From an uncultured Pseudomonadota bacterium (GTDB lineage Bacteria; Bdellovibrionota_B; Oligoflexia; Oligoflexales; CAIYRB01), in contig CAIYRB010000084.1 of NCBI GenBank assembly GCA_903928445.1, positions 25,957 through 89,956 of the forward strand: 64,000 bases of DNA. Direction: 5' to 3'. The position numbers and the translations under genes are program-made. Shown piece after piece: positions 18,549-26,770 of the stretch (position 1 is the stretch's first letter; each line of letters begins with the position of its first letter). The notes under the pieces were generated by a model, which saw only the letters and a list, made by a program, of their open reading frames with translations, searched no databases and was not told the origin of the DNA.

Positions 18549-19265
18549 TTACGTAACCATCGTTCCAACTTGGGGATTGAGCACGGCCGTACGCACCGAG
18601 CCGGGCGCCCCTAATTTAAATACCATGATCGGCAGGTTGGCTTCCATACACATGGTAATCGCCGTGGCATCCATGACATCCAACTTCTTTGAGATGACGT
18701 CAAGGTATGACAGGTTAGCGAACTTTTTCGCAGCGGGGTTCTTCATCGGGTCTGAATCATAGATCCCATCTACCTTGGTCGCCTTCAAGATAATGTCGGC
18801 ACCTACCTCGCGAGCCCTGAGGCTGGCGGCGGTGTCTGTCGTGAATAATGGATTGCCGGTCCCCCCAGCAAAGATCACGACCCGACCTGAGTCCAGGTGT
18901 TTGATGGCCTTGCGCCGAATATACGGCTCCGCTACTTCGGGCATGGTGATGGCAGTCATCACTCGGGTCTGAATTTGGTATTTGTTCTCTAGCGTCGCCT
19001 GCAGGGCAAGACCATTGATGATCGTTGCCAGCATCCCCATGTAGTCAGCCGAAGCCCGCTCGATGCCCCATTTGGCAGCCGCTGAGCCGCGGAAGATGTT
19101 ACCACCTCCGATCACTACGGAGACCTTACAGCCGAGCTTGCGGGTGTCGGCAATCTCGCCCGCAATCATCTCCAGGGCGTCGCCGTCGATACCGTATCCT
19201 TGCTGGCCGCCGAGCATTTCTCCGGATAGCTTCAGCATGATGTGGCGGTGCGAGAAATCGGTCAT
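18549..19265 (-). CDS. pyrH: UMP kinase
   Basis: PyrH phosphorylates UMP to UDP in pyrimidine nucleotide synthesis and is a hexameric amino-acid-kinase-fold enzyme. The 238-aa protein shows the N-terminal LKLSGEMLGG phosphate loop, VVIGGGNIFRG, the GRVVIFAGGTGNPLFTTDTAASLRA core, and KATKVDGIYDSDP, all invariant in bacterial PyrH. A GGAG SD sits seven bases upstream. It is separated from tsf by a strong terminator-like hairpin, so its expression may depend on read-through or on a promoter within the gap. Confidence 0.97.
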   Translation of the reverse strand: MTDFSHRHIMLKLSGEMLGGQQGYGIDGDALEMIAGEIADTRKLGCKVSVVIGGGNIFRGSAAAKWGIERASADYMGMLATIINGLALQATLENKYQIQTRVMTAITMPEVAEPYIRRKAIKHLDSGRVVIFAGGTGNPLFTTDTAASLRAREVGADIILKATKVDGIYDSDPMKNPAAKKFANLSYLDVISKKLDVMDATAITMCMEANLPIMVFKLGAPGSVRTAVLNPQVGTMVT

Positions 19266-19296
19266 GAGGCGGCTCCATCCTTAGGCCTGGTAGAAA

Positions 19297-19328
19297 AAAC
19301 CCCAATCCTCGTCGTCGGATTGGGGTTT
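19297..19328 (-). terminator. Rho-independent terminator between tsf and pyrH
   Basis: A perfect 12-bp stem (AAACCCCAATCC pairing with GGATTGGGGTTT) with an eight-base loop. On the minus strand it lies just after the tsf stop and is followed by a run of U residues (complement of 19294-19299). It has all parts of an intrinsic terminator and sits inside an otherwise continuous operon, so partial termination (attenuation) is likely. Confidence 0.88.
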
Positions 19329-19341
19329 CATTAGGACTGAT

Positions 19342-20244
19342 TTATTTGCCTATATTGGCCGCCGCAGCGACCTCGGCGGCAAAGTCTTCTTTCTTTTTCT
19401 CGATGCCTTCACCCAATTGAAAACGACCAAAGGCGGAGATTTTCAGCCCCTTCTTGACGTTATCAACATGCTTGGCCACCGTGATCTTGTCGTCTTTGAT
19501 GAACGGCTGTTCCAGCAGGCAGACTTCCTTGAAGAACTTCTTCATCTGACCAACCAAGATCTTCTCGACCAAGTCGGCCGGCTTACCTTCGTCTTCGAGC
19601 TTCTTGCGGGCGATCTCTTTTTCCTGCCCGAGCTCTTCCGCATTCACTTCGGTTTCGACCAAGAAACGTGGCGACGCCGCGGCGACGTGCATGGCGACTT
19701 CTTTACCTACTTCCAACACTTCGGGACCCTTGGCGCCTTCGAGCACAACCAGCGTGCCGATCTTGCCACCCATGTGCGAGTAGCCAACAACCACGCCGTT
19801 GTTCGCATGAGCCACGTGAACTCGACGCACCTGCATGTTCTCGCCGATCTTGGCGATCAACTGCGTCAGATGCTCCTTGACGGTGTGCCCACCGATCTTG
19901 AGGTCCAGTAGCTCTTCTTGGTGCTTGGCCTTGTGCTTCAGCGCCAATTGCGCAATGTCGTGAGCCAACGTTTTGAACTCTTCGTTTTTACTAACGAAAT
20001 CAGTTTCGCAGTTAAGCTCAACGAGAACGCCAGAGGCATGATCAGGACTGACAAACACCTCAACGAGGCCTTCAGACGCGACGCGGCCTTCCTTCTTTTG
20101 CGCGCGGGCCATGCCGTGCTCGCGCAGCCAGACGATAGCTTTATCCAGATCGCCATCGGTTTCCGTGAGCGCCTTTTTGCACTCCATCATGCCGACGCCG
20201 GTTTTCTCTCTCAGCTCTTTGACCATCCCTGCGGTGATCGCCAT
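19342..20244 (-). CDS. tsf: Translation elongation factor Ts
   Basis: EF-Ts exchanges GDP for GTP on EF-Tu. The 300-aa protein begins MAITAGMVKELREKTGVGMM, with the conserved KKALTETDGDLDKAIVWLRE segment (UBA-like domain) and the core signature GVLVELNCETDFVSKNEEF. TTG at 20250 is in frame, but ATG 20244 has GGAGGG seven bases upstream. It follows rpsB by 26 bases and is followed by a strong terminator. Length and motifs are normal. Confidence 0.97.
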   Translation of the reverse strand: MAITAGMVKELREKTGVGMMECKKALTETDGDLDKAIVWLREHGMARAQKKEGRVASEGLVEVFVSPDHASGVLVELNCETDFVSKNEEFKTLAHDIAQLALKHKAKHQEELLDLKIGGHTVKEHLTQLIAKIGENMQVRRVHVAHANNGVVVGYSHMGGKIGTLVVLEGAKGPEVLEVGKEVAMHVAAASPRFLVETEVNAEELGQEKEIARKKLEDEGKPADLVEKILVGQMKKFFKEVCLLEQPFIKDDKITVAKHVDNVKKGLKISAFGRFQLGEGIEKKKEDFAAEVAAAANIGK

Positions 20245-20270
20245 ATCCAAACCCTCCGGCTATAAAAATC

Positions 20271-21095
20271 TTAGTGAACGGATCCGTCGCCCGACTCATC
20301 ACGGTCAAATTTGCGGGCCTTCTCGACGGCGACCGTGTGTCCTTGATCGTCATGGAATTTGCCGGCCTCGACTGAACCGAACTTCTCGTCTGGCTCAGAC
20401 TTGTCGCGCGAACGCTGCTTGCCAGCGATGCAGGCTTCGGCCGCGGTACGAATGAACAATTGAATCGACTTCAAGCTGTCGTCGTTGCCGGGAATCAGGA
20501 AATCGATGCCATCCGGATTAGCGTTGGTATCGGCAATGGCGACGACTGGAATGCCAAGGCGCTTAGCCTCTGTCAGTGCGATGACTTCTTTGTGCGCATC
20601 GACCACGAACAAAGCCCTGGGTAGGCCTGGCATGTCTTTAATGCCGCCTAAGTTGCGCATCAGCTTCTCGCGCTCGCGGTGCAGACCAAGGATTTCTTTC
20701 TTGACCAGCTTCTCAAAGGTACCATCTGCTTCCATCTTTTCGATGCGCTTCAGGTGGTGAATCGATTGACGCAGGGTGGTCAAGTTGGTCAACGTGCCAC
20801 CGAGCCAGCGGTGATTGATGTAGAATTGCCCAGAGCGCGCGGCCTCTTCGGCGACAAGGTCCCGAGCCATGCGCTTAGTGCCAACAAACAGAACATGGCC
20901 GCCCTTTTGCGTGGTCTTCTCGAGGAAGTCACAGGCGCTTTTGAAAAGCCGCACGGTCTTCTGTAGGTCGATGATGTGAACGCCATTGCGCTCGCCAAAG
21001 ATGTAAGGCTTCATCTTTGGATTCCAGCGACGGGCCTGGTGGCCGTAGTGGGCGCCTGCTTCCAGCAGGTCTTTCATGTTGATCGTCACGGACAT
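20271..21095 (-). CDS. rpsB: 30S ribosomal protein S2
   Basis: S2 binds late to the 30S subunit and helps recruit S1. The N-terminus (MKDLLEAGAHYGHQARRWNPKMKPYI) and core segments (HIIDLQKT, GQFYINHRWLGGTLTNL, ALFVVDAHKE, GIPVVAIADTNANPDGIDFLIPGNDDS) match the family closely. At 274 aa it is about 30 residues longer than the E. coli protein because of a charged, probably disordered C-terminal tail (from KSEPDEKFGSV onward). A GGAG SD precedes the ATG. It heads the rpsB-tsf-pyrH-frr unit, with a leader hairpin upstream. Confidence 0.97.
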   Translation of the reverse strand: MSVTINMKDLLEAGAHYGHQARRWNPKMKPYIFGERNGVHIIDLQKTVRLFKSACDFLEKTTQKGGHVLFVGTKRMARDLVAEEAARSGQFYINHRWLGGTLTNLTTLRQSIHHLKRIEKMEADGTFEKLVKKEILGLHREREKLMRNLGGIKDMPGLPRALFVVDAHKEVIALTEAKRLGIPVVAIADTNANPDGIDFLIPGNDDSLKSIQLFIRTAAEACIAGKQRSRDKSEPDEKFGSVEAGKFHDDQGHTVAVEKARKFDRDESGDGSVH

Positions 21096-21125
21096 AGCTT
21101 CTTGCTCCTTCGAGGGTTGATCCTC

Positions 21126-21168
21126 GGTCAGCCAAAGTGTTGTGGCACACCCTCGATTTCGGCTGACC
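21126..21168 (-). promoter_or_regulatory. Hairpin in the rpsB leader (possible S2 autoregulatory element)
   Basis: GGTCAGCC (21126-21133) pairs perfectly with GGCTGACC (21161-21168) over a 27-base loop, in the 130 bases between yceD and rpsB. Structured rpsB leaders bound by S2 are known in several phyla, so a regulatory role is plausible. It has no U-tract, so it is not a simple terminator. Confidence 0.4.
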
Positions 21169-21225
21169 CGCGTATTTTAAAGCTCACCGCAGATGGGTCC
21201 GCGGAAGCCTCAGTAACCTACTCGT

Positions 21226-21780
21226 CTAGTTCGGCAACTTCAACCCTTTAAGCGCTGCAAATGGCGAGGCATCAGCGCTACCCTGGCCGTAGACCTGGCC
21301 GCTAGCAGTTGGCTCCAGACATGCTGTACAGGCATTGGTACCGGTATCCTCGGGGACCAGGCGGCTGGGCATCGCCGTCTGCACGGTATCGTTGATCAAG
21401 GTTTCCAAGTCGAGCTCATCGCCGTCCAGGTAGTAGGCGTCGAGATCGGCAAGACTCAGATTGGTCTCCTTAGCCGCACTGTTGAAGGCAGCAGGAAAAA
21501 AGCGCACGCTTAGCGGAATGGAAAGCGGCCATGCAATAGGTCGATCGCAACGGCTGCAGTGAACCACCGGCGCATAACACACTGTCCCTGTGACCTGTAC
21601 ACTTCCCGCCTCTTCCAGCAAGAGGTCGAACTCGGCCTTCAGCTGCGGCCGTTCCGAGGCCTTGCCGTGGGCATCGCTTAGATGCTCTGGGAAATCAGAA
21701 TAAAGACTGGCCAACCAAGGCTCATGGCCGTCAATCCGCACATGCAGGCGTGGAGTCATATCTCTTAACTGAACCCGCAT
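21226..21780 (-). CDS. yceD: YceD/DUF177 family protein
   Basis: A 184-aa protein of the YceD (DUF177) family, linked in other bacteria to 23S rRNA accumulation and almost always encoded directly before rpmF. Typical features are the central Cys pair (VHCSRCDRPI) after a beta-rich N-terminal half, the acidic DLDAYYLDGDELDLETLINDTV segment, and a second Cys pair near the C-terminus (NACTACLEP). An AAAGG SD lies eight bases before the ATG. Here it is split from rpmF: it reads toward rpsB, while rpmF lies 1.6 kb away on the other strand behind a GYF-domain gene. Confidence 0.8.
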   Translation of the reverse strand: MRVQLRDMTPRLHVRIDGHEPWLASLYSDFPEHLSDAHGKASERPQLKAEFDLLLEEAGSVQVTGTVCYAPVVHCSRCDRPIAWPLSIPLSVRFFPAAFNSAAKETNLSLADLDAYYLDGDELDLETLINDTVQTAMPSRLVPEDTGTNACTACLEPTASGQVYGQGSADASPFAALKGLKLPN

Positions 21781-22096
21781 AAAATATGCCTTTAAATTAG
21801 CGCCTTATGATGATCCAAGGGGGCCGTTGCTGCGCCTCTTATTAAACTCTTAAGGCCCCACATGCAAGGAGATTTTGCCGATCCTGATCGCCTCGGCAAG
21901 TTTGCTGGCGCCTCGACTGGCTGGCGTTTGGGCTCTTTAGCAACTAATGGGTATTTTTGCTGGCTTCGTCCATCCGGCCAAAAGATTTCAGGCAAGATTC
22001 TAATATTCCTCATTATTTGACCGATACGCCGAGTAGCGCTGGGGCGCATGAGACCACCGGCAACTGGCTGTCGTATGGAATAAAAAGAGTCGAGAC
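21781..22096. other. Divergent intergenic region yceD / GYF-domain gene
   Basis: About 316 bases with no supported gene. A GGGGCC...GGCCCC pair (around 21829-21858) could form a weak stem. TAAT-N15-ACCGATAC at 22001-22027 loosely resembles a FliA promoter for the GYF gene, with mismatches in both boxes. Neither is convincing. Confidence 0.35.
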
Positions 22097-23314
22097 TTGA
22101 GCGAGCTTTGGAACATCTTTAAGGACGGGCGCCAAATCGGACCGCTGACAGCGGGCGATATACGCCGTGGTCTACGCGAAGGCGAATTCGATCCCTTTGA
22201 TCTCGTCGCACGCGAGGGTTCAAACTTACGTCGTGAGCTGGTTGAAGTTGACGAGCTGTTCTTCACTAGCCAAGTAATCTACGGTAATGATGTGGCCTCG
22301 TCGACTGCCCAGATGCAGGACGACACGCAGGAGTTGTCAAAAAGCAAGGCACCGGTTTTCGGTTTTCAGCCGTCGAAGATCGGCGTGACACCAAAGTCTG
22401 CTGACCACCTCAAAACGCAGGAGCCTCGCGCCGCCTCCCCGATGCTGGGCCAAGGCCACCTGGCCTTGGCCGACCAGGGAGCCACCGCGCCATCCCTAGC
22501 GAGCTCCCCCCGCCCCATACCGGTGCGAAGGCAGCGCAATCCAAAGCACTTTCTCTTGATGAATAGCGTCGGCAGAGTGCTCGGTCCCATGAGCGCGACT
22601 GAGGTCCAGTCACTGTACTTTCGCGGAGTGCTTGCCAATGATGTCGTTGTCATGCGGCCTGGCTCGGAGGCGAAGATAAAACTGAGCCGGTTCATATCGG
22701 TATTATCAGGCAATCGCAGCTCTAAGGCCCAGATGCAAGGAGCGCATCCAGTCTCTGGGATCCAGGGACTCCTCGGACCGAATCGACAGCGGATGATTTT
22801 CAGCACCAGCCCCTTTGGCTTGCAGCCAATGGTTGCGATGGCACTGATCGCCGCGTTCACGCTGTTTCTCGCCTCCGGCCTACTGCTGATTGAGCACAAA
22901 ACTGGCAAGCTTTCAGCTCTTGCCGATAAAATGACCCATCGCTCAACGACCGCTACTCCTGTCGGTAAGACCGGCAACCAAAATACACGCCGTAAGCCCC
23001 CTACAAAGACCGCTTCGCAGCCGCTGCCAGAGGCCAACCAAGGCATGCCTGCGCCACCACCAACCAATCCATCCGCCGCCCCCCCGGGTTCGGCTGCCGA
23101 GACACAAGCGGCAGTACAGGCAGCGTTTATTGCGGCAGATGGGCCCGCCGCCGTGACGCCTGAACCAGTAGTCCCAGCGGCCGAGGCCAAGCCCAGGACA
23201 AAAACACATAAGAACAAGCTCCATGTGCGGCAGCGACCCGCAGCAAAATCGCGCGTGCATGCGCGGTGGCAGGATGCAAAGCCTAAGTCTGATGCTTTGC
23301 CCAGGGGCAACTAA
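22097..23314 (+). CDS. Membrane protein with two GYF-like domains and a Pro/Ala-rich tail
   Basis: A 405-aa protein with two GYF_2-type modules, at about residues 4-55 (WNIFKDGRQIGPLTAGDIRRGL) and 150-205 (FLLMNSVGRVLGPMSATEVQSLYFRG), then one transmembrane helix (near 245-265, MALIAAFTLFLASGLLLI) and a long Pro/Ala/Lys-rich, probably disordered C-terminus ending in basic residues. GYF domains bind proline-rich peptides; the tail here is itself proline-rich, so self-interaction is possible. The start is TTG at 22097 with only a weak SD. It sits upstream of rpmF-fabD. I cannot assign a function. Confidence 0.7.
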   Translation: MSELWNIFKDGRQIGPLTAGDIRRGLREGEFDPFDLVAREGSNLRRELVEVDELFFTSQVIYGNDVASSTAQMQDDTQELSKSKAPVFGFQPSKIGVTPKSADHLKTQEPRAASPMLGQGHLALADQGATAPSLASSPRPIPVRRQRNPKHFLLMNSVGRVLGPMSATEVQSLYFRGVLANDVVVMRPGSEAKIKLSRFISVLSGNRSSKAQMQGAHPVSGIQGLLGPNRQRMIFSTSPFGLQPMVAMALIAAFTLFLASGLLLIEHKTGKLSALADKMTHRSTTATPVGKTGNQNTRRKPPTKTASQPLPEANQGMPAPPPTNPSAAPPGSAAETQAAVQAAFIAADGPAAVTPEPVVPAAEAKPRTKTHKNKLHVRQRPAAKSRVHARWQDAKPKSDALPRGN

Positions 23315-23415
23315 TCGACGACATGGAAAGCTGTCTCTCGGGACTTGCCTTTCTCGAACAGAGCCGCTATGAACGGGACTCGATTTTTCGTTTCCGACTA
23401 TTTGGAGTTAGGGCG

Positions 23416-23634
23416 ATGGCTGTTCCAAAGTTTCGCATCTCGGCATCTAAGCGCGACATGCGCCGTTCGCACCACGCGCTTGTAGCGCGTAGCATGGCTT
23501 ACTGCTCCTCTTGCGGCGAGGCCAAGCTCTCGCACACAGTTTGCAAGAACTGCGGTAGCTACAATGGCAAGGTTGTGATGCAGCCTAAGTCCAAGGGTGA
23601 TTTCGGCGGCGAGGACTTCAACGTCGAGGGCTAA
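23416..23634 (+). CDS. rpmF: 50S ribosomal protein L32
   Basis: L32 is a small zinc-ribbon protein of the large subunit. The 72-aa sequence starts MAVPKFRISASKRDMRRSHH and carries CSSC and CKNC pairs, the complete zinc-binding form. The frame is open further upstream, but ATG 23416 with GGAG eight bases ahead gives the correct N-terminus. The C-terminus is about 10-15 residues longer and more acidic than usual. fabD follows after five bases, as in the common rpmF-plsX-fab cluster, though plsX and fabH are missing here. Confidence 0.96.
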   Translation: MAVPKFRISASKRDMRRSHHALVARSMAYCSSCGEAKLSHTVCKNCGSYNGKVVMQPKSKGDFGGEDFNVEG

Positions 23635-23639
23635 GAGTT

Positions 23640-24581
23640 ATGGCCTCAGCGTTTAAGCTCCTAGCAATGTTTCCCGGGCAAGGCTCGCAATATGTCGGCA
23701 TGGCCCGGGCTTTGCTGTCAGAATTTCCGTCTTCACGCTCCCTTTTCGAAGAAGCAGAAGATGCGGCCAAGTTAAATATTCGCAAGCTTTGCCTCGATGG
23801 CCCCGAGGACGAGCTTAAGCTCACCGCCAATACCCAGCCCTGTATCCTTACAGTTAGCGTGGCGATGTGGCGAGTCCTCGTCAATGAAACCGGCCTCGTC
23901 CCGACGATGTTCGCAGGCCACAGTCTTGGCGAGTATTCAGCGGTGGTTGCGGCCGGGGTATTGCCGTTTAGTCGTGCGGTCGCCTTGGTGCGGCGACGCG
24001 GCGAGGCGATGCAGGAAGCCGTACCGGCGGGTTTAGGCGCCATGGCCGCAGTATTGAACATGGCGGCCGAAGACCTAGAGGCACGCTGCCGTGATCTTTC
24101 CCGCAAGGACTCTGTGGTCGAGGTTGCAAACTACAACTCGCCGCAACAGTTGGTCGTCGCTGGCCATCAGACCGCGGTCGATCGCCTATGCAAGGTCCTC
24201 GAGGCGGAGAGGATTCGCTTTGTATCGCTGCCGGTGAGCGCACCGTTTCACTCCTCGCTCATGGGGCCGGCGCGGGACGTCATGGCGCCGTTGCTGGAAG
24301 ATTCTTGCTTCACGAAGACCAAAGCGAAAATCATACCGAACCTGACCGCCAACGTGGTCGATGAGTATGGTCCGCAATTTTTGATCGAGCAGATCAATAG
24401 CCCAGTGCGCTGGACCCAGACGATGTCGGCCGCTAGTGAGCATGGTTGCGAGCTCTATCTTGAAGTGGGCCCAGGCAAAGTTTTGGCTGGATTGGCGCGC
24501 CGGTGCTTGGCGAAAGAGGCAAAAATCCTCGGAACCGACGACCTTAAGCTGGGTATCAAAGGTATCCAGGACCTGATGTAG
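23640..24581 (+). CDS. fabD: Malonyl-CoA:ACP transacylase
   Basis: FabD loads malonyl groups from malonyl-CoA onto acyl carrier protein for fatty acid elongation. The 313-aa protein shows MFPGQGSQYVGM, the nucleophile elbow GHSLGEYSA with S95, and the VSAPFHSSLM segment containing the catalytic His, plus EVGPGKVLAGL near the C-terminus. It starts five bases after rpmF and is probably co-transcribed with it. The other fab genes are elsewhere. Confidence 0.96.
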   Translation: MASAFKLLAMFPGQGSQYVGMARALLSEFPSSRSLFEEAEDAAKLNIRKLCLDGPEDELKLTANTQPCILTVSVAMWRVLVNETGLVPTMFAGHSLGEYSAVVAAGVLPFSRAVALVRRRGEAMQEAVPAGLGAMAAVLNMAAEDLEARCRDLSRKDSVVEVANYNSPQQLVVAGHQTAVDRLCKVLEAERIRFVSLPVSAPFHSSLMGPARDVMAPLLEDSCFTKTKAKIIPNLTANVVDEYGPQFLIEQINSPVRWTQTMSAASEHGCELYLEVGPGKVLAGLARRCLAKEAKILGTDDLKLGIKGIQDLM

Positions 24582-24627
24582 GCGAGGCCGCCTTACCCGG
24601 TGAGTTCTAGTCGGGATCGCCTCATTT
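24580..24627 (+). terminator. Possible terminator after fabD
   Basis: AGGCGA (24580-24585, overlapping the stop codon) can pair with TCGCCT (24617-24622), with an inner CCCG/CGGG stem, followed by CATTTTG. The T-run is short, so this is only a candidate. Confidence 0.35.
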
Positions 24628-24775
24628 TGCCAGGTGTTCGCTTTTTCTGACGGCACAACCCTCCGTACTCTAAGGGTAATCACGAAAGTGCTCAGACTTC
24701 TGGCCGCAATAGCCGAACCATGTTTTAAGGTCGGAATTGCCATGATTGAAGGCTCAGGACCGGGGAGGATTGCAC

Positions 24776-25255
24776 ATGGGTTTGTTTTCATTGAAGAGGG
24801 AAAAGAAGGGTGATCGCGAGATCCTTCGCCTTGAAGGTGCGATCACCGGCGATGCTGGCTTGGAGTTCATCAAGCTGTATGACGGAATCAGCCCTAAATG
24901 CACGTTCAACTTTCGCAACGTGATCAGCATCAACAGCCAGGGTTTGCAGGTCTGGACGATGTTTTTGCGCGATTTCGTCAACGACCACGAGGTGCAACTT
25001 GAAGAGTGTCCTCCCGTCATCGTCAGCCAAATGAATATGCTGCCTAGCTTTGTACAACAGGCAAAAGTAACGTCGATCTACGTCCCTTATTTTTGCGAGG
25101 CATGCAATAAGGTCAACTCGCTTATTATGGAAGCTCGCCAGTTCCCCAAAGGCGACCAAGAAATGAAGCCACCAGCCTGCCCGACCTGCAAGGGCGAGCA
25201 GGAGCTTGACGACTTCGACTACTTCTACTTTCTTAGCTACCTTAATGACCGGTAG
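24776..25255 (+). CDS. STAS-like domain protein with C-terminal zinc ribbon
   Basis: A 159-aa cytosolic protein. Residues 10-100 look like a STAS/anti-anti-sigma fold (REILRLEGAITGDAGLEFIKL, then FNFRNVISINSQGLQVW with the usual Ser-x-Gly turn), and residues 105-140 hold two Cys pairs (C107/C110 and C135/C138) that should bind zinc. ATG 24776 has GGGGAGGA about eight bases upstream. STAS domains often bind switch kinases or carry a phosphorylatable serine (possibly S51 or S54 here), but no partner kinase is nearby. The family is unnamed to me. Confidence 0.65.
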   Translation: MGLFSLKREKKGDREILRLEGAITGDAGLEFIKLYDGISPKCTFNFRNVISINSQGLQVWTMFLRDFVNDHEVQLEECPPVIVSQMNMLPSFVQQAKVTSIYVPYFCEACNKVNSLIMEARQFPKGDQEMKPPACPTCKGEQELDDFDYFYFLSYLNDR

Positions 25256-25287
25256 CCGCTCGACCCGTCAGGGACCCGTCCAAGGTC

Positions 25288-26748
25288 TCAATGCGACTTA
25301 TCTGCATCATCCGCGCTTGGGATTGGTTTTGCTTCCACGGGTGGTTCAGGCGGAGCACCCTTGAGGTTCTTCTTGATGAGTTCAAGGGCCCATTCGTCCT
25401 TGAACTGATTACGTCCGTAAATGACGCCAACGCGCAGATCGGTGAGCCAAGTATTTGCCAGACGCTTGACGTCAGCCGGTGTCACCTTATCCAACTGTCT
25501 CGGCAACTCATAGTATTGATTCGGGTCACCGTAGAAGAACCAAGCATTGGATAGAGCCGCCGCCAACGACGAGTGCGTCTCCTGACTGAGGTAATAGTTT
25601 GTGGCGAACCCGTGTTTGTACTCCACGAGCTCTTCGTCGCTATAGTTTTTGGCACGAAAACTCTGCAGCACGTCATTGATTGCGGCCAAGGTCTCTTGCG
25701 GCTTGGACGTCGACGCGCTGATGACACCAATGCCCAGAGAATATTCAATGACGTAAGAGTGTACGGCGTAGGACAGCGACCGCTTCGTGCGAATCTCCTC
25801 GCCCAGCTCCTCGCTTAGCATCTCGTAGACTAAACGCATGGCAATGCTGTCCTTATCGTGGACAGACGGTGCGTTAAGCTTGATGCGTATGTAGGCCGTA
25901 GGTAAATTACGACTATCGAACTGAAAGGCGCGCGTATCGTCAAAAGTCGGCGCCACGGCAACCACGTTTGTCCGTTTAGCTGCCTTGATACCACCAAAGG
26001 CCTTATTTAAATCGGCGATGACCTTGGCCGCGGGTATCGAGGTCACCACGACGATGCTCATGCCATCTGCATTGATAGCCGTCTTATGGTATGCCAGCAG
26101 ATCGTTGCGATCCAGGTGCTGCAGCTCCTTGATAGCCTCATCGTGATTGAGACGATAAGGATGCCCGACGGGATAAAAAATCTGGTTGATGATTTCGTTT
26201 ACATAAGTACCAGGATCGCTCGGGATGTCTATAAGCGTCGCGACCAATCGGTCTTTAGTTAGACGGGTGTCTTCCGCAGTGATCGCCGGCTTGGTGACGA
26301 TCGCAGCAAATAGGGGTAGAGCCTTATTCCAGTAGTCGTTAAGCGTGCCAAGGGCACATATAGAGTACTCGATCCCGCCGGAACAGCCGATTTCTAGACC
26401 ATACTTTTCGCTCGTGGTATTCACCGCGGCTTTGGGGTAGCCGGTGGCGGCCATAGGCATCACCGACCACAGCCATTCATTGAGAGCTTTGCGTCCTGGC
26501 GGCAAATCCTTTAGACCGGTGCCAAAGGTAATATTTACCTGCAGGATATCTGAATTGGGGATCTCTCGAACGATGACCGGAATGCCATTTTTCAACCGAT
26601 GAACGGAAGTCAGCTGCCTTTGGAGCTGTATGGTCGCGTCGCTAACCAACTCAACTTTAGGGCTAGGTGCTTGTTGACCAAAGGCGACAGCCGGCAGGGC
26701 TAAGCCCACCAGGATCGCTAGCTTGACCGCATGACGTAACACCATCAT
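25288..26748 (-). CDS. M16-family peptidase-like protein without the zinc motif (non-catalytic subunit)
   Basis: A 486-aa exported protein (signal peptide ending near LPAVAFGQQ) with the two-lobe M16 architecture, including HRLKNGIPVIVREIPNSD at the start of the domain and FDSRNLPTAYIRIKLNAPS with a partner-type basic region (TKRSLSYAVHSYV) in the second half. Where active enzymes carry HxxEH it reads LNEWLWSV, so the zinc ligands are missing. It is encoded 22 bases after an M16 protein that has the motif; heterodimers of active and inactive M16 subunits are well known (PqqL/PqqF relatives, mitochondrial MPP). ATG 26748 has GGAG five bases ahead. Confidence 0.85.
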   Translation of the reverse strand: MMVLRHAVKLAILVGLALPAVAFGQQAPSPKVELVSDATIQLQRQLTSVHRLKNGIPVIVREIPNSDILQVNITFGTGLKDLPPGRKALNEWLWSVMPMAATGYPKAAVNTTSEKYGLEIGCSGGIEYSICALGTLNDYWNKALPLFAAIVTKPAITAEDTRLTKDRLVATLIDIPSDPGTYVNEIINQIFYPVGHPYRLNHDEAIKELQHLDRNDLLAYHKTAINADGMSIVVVTSIPAAKVIADLNKAFGGIKAAKRTNVVAVAPTFDDTRAFQFDSRNLPTAYIRIKLNAPSVHDKDSIAMRLVYEMLSEELGEEIRTKRSLSYAVHSYVIEYSLGIGVISASTSKPQETLAAINDVLQSFRAKNYSDEELVEYKHGFATNYYLSQETHSSLAAALSNAWFFYGDPNQYYELPRQLDKVTPADVKRLANTWLTDLRVGVIYGRNQFKDEWALELIKKNLKGAPPEPPVEAKPIPSADDADKSH

Positions 26749-26770
26749 CAAGGCTCCTTAGGCTGTGGGT

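Noticed and set aside
21792..22049. Minus-strand 85-codon frame upstream of yceD
   Set aside because: No SD, no domain, and atypical composition; lies in the divergent promoter region.
22366..23310. Long minus-strand frame (314 codons) opposite the GYF-domain gene
   Set aside because: It is an antisense shadow of a GC-rich, Pro/Ala-rich gene; no SD, signal or domain, while the plus-strand frame has two recognisable GYF modules.
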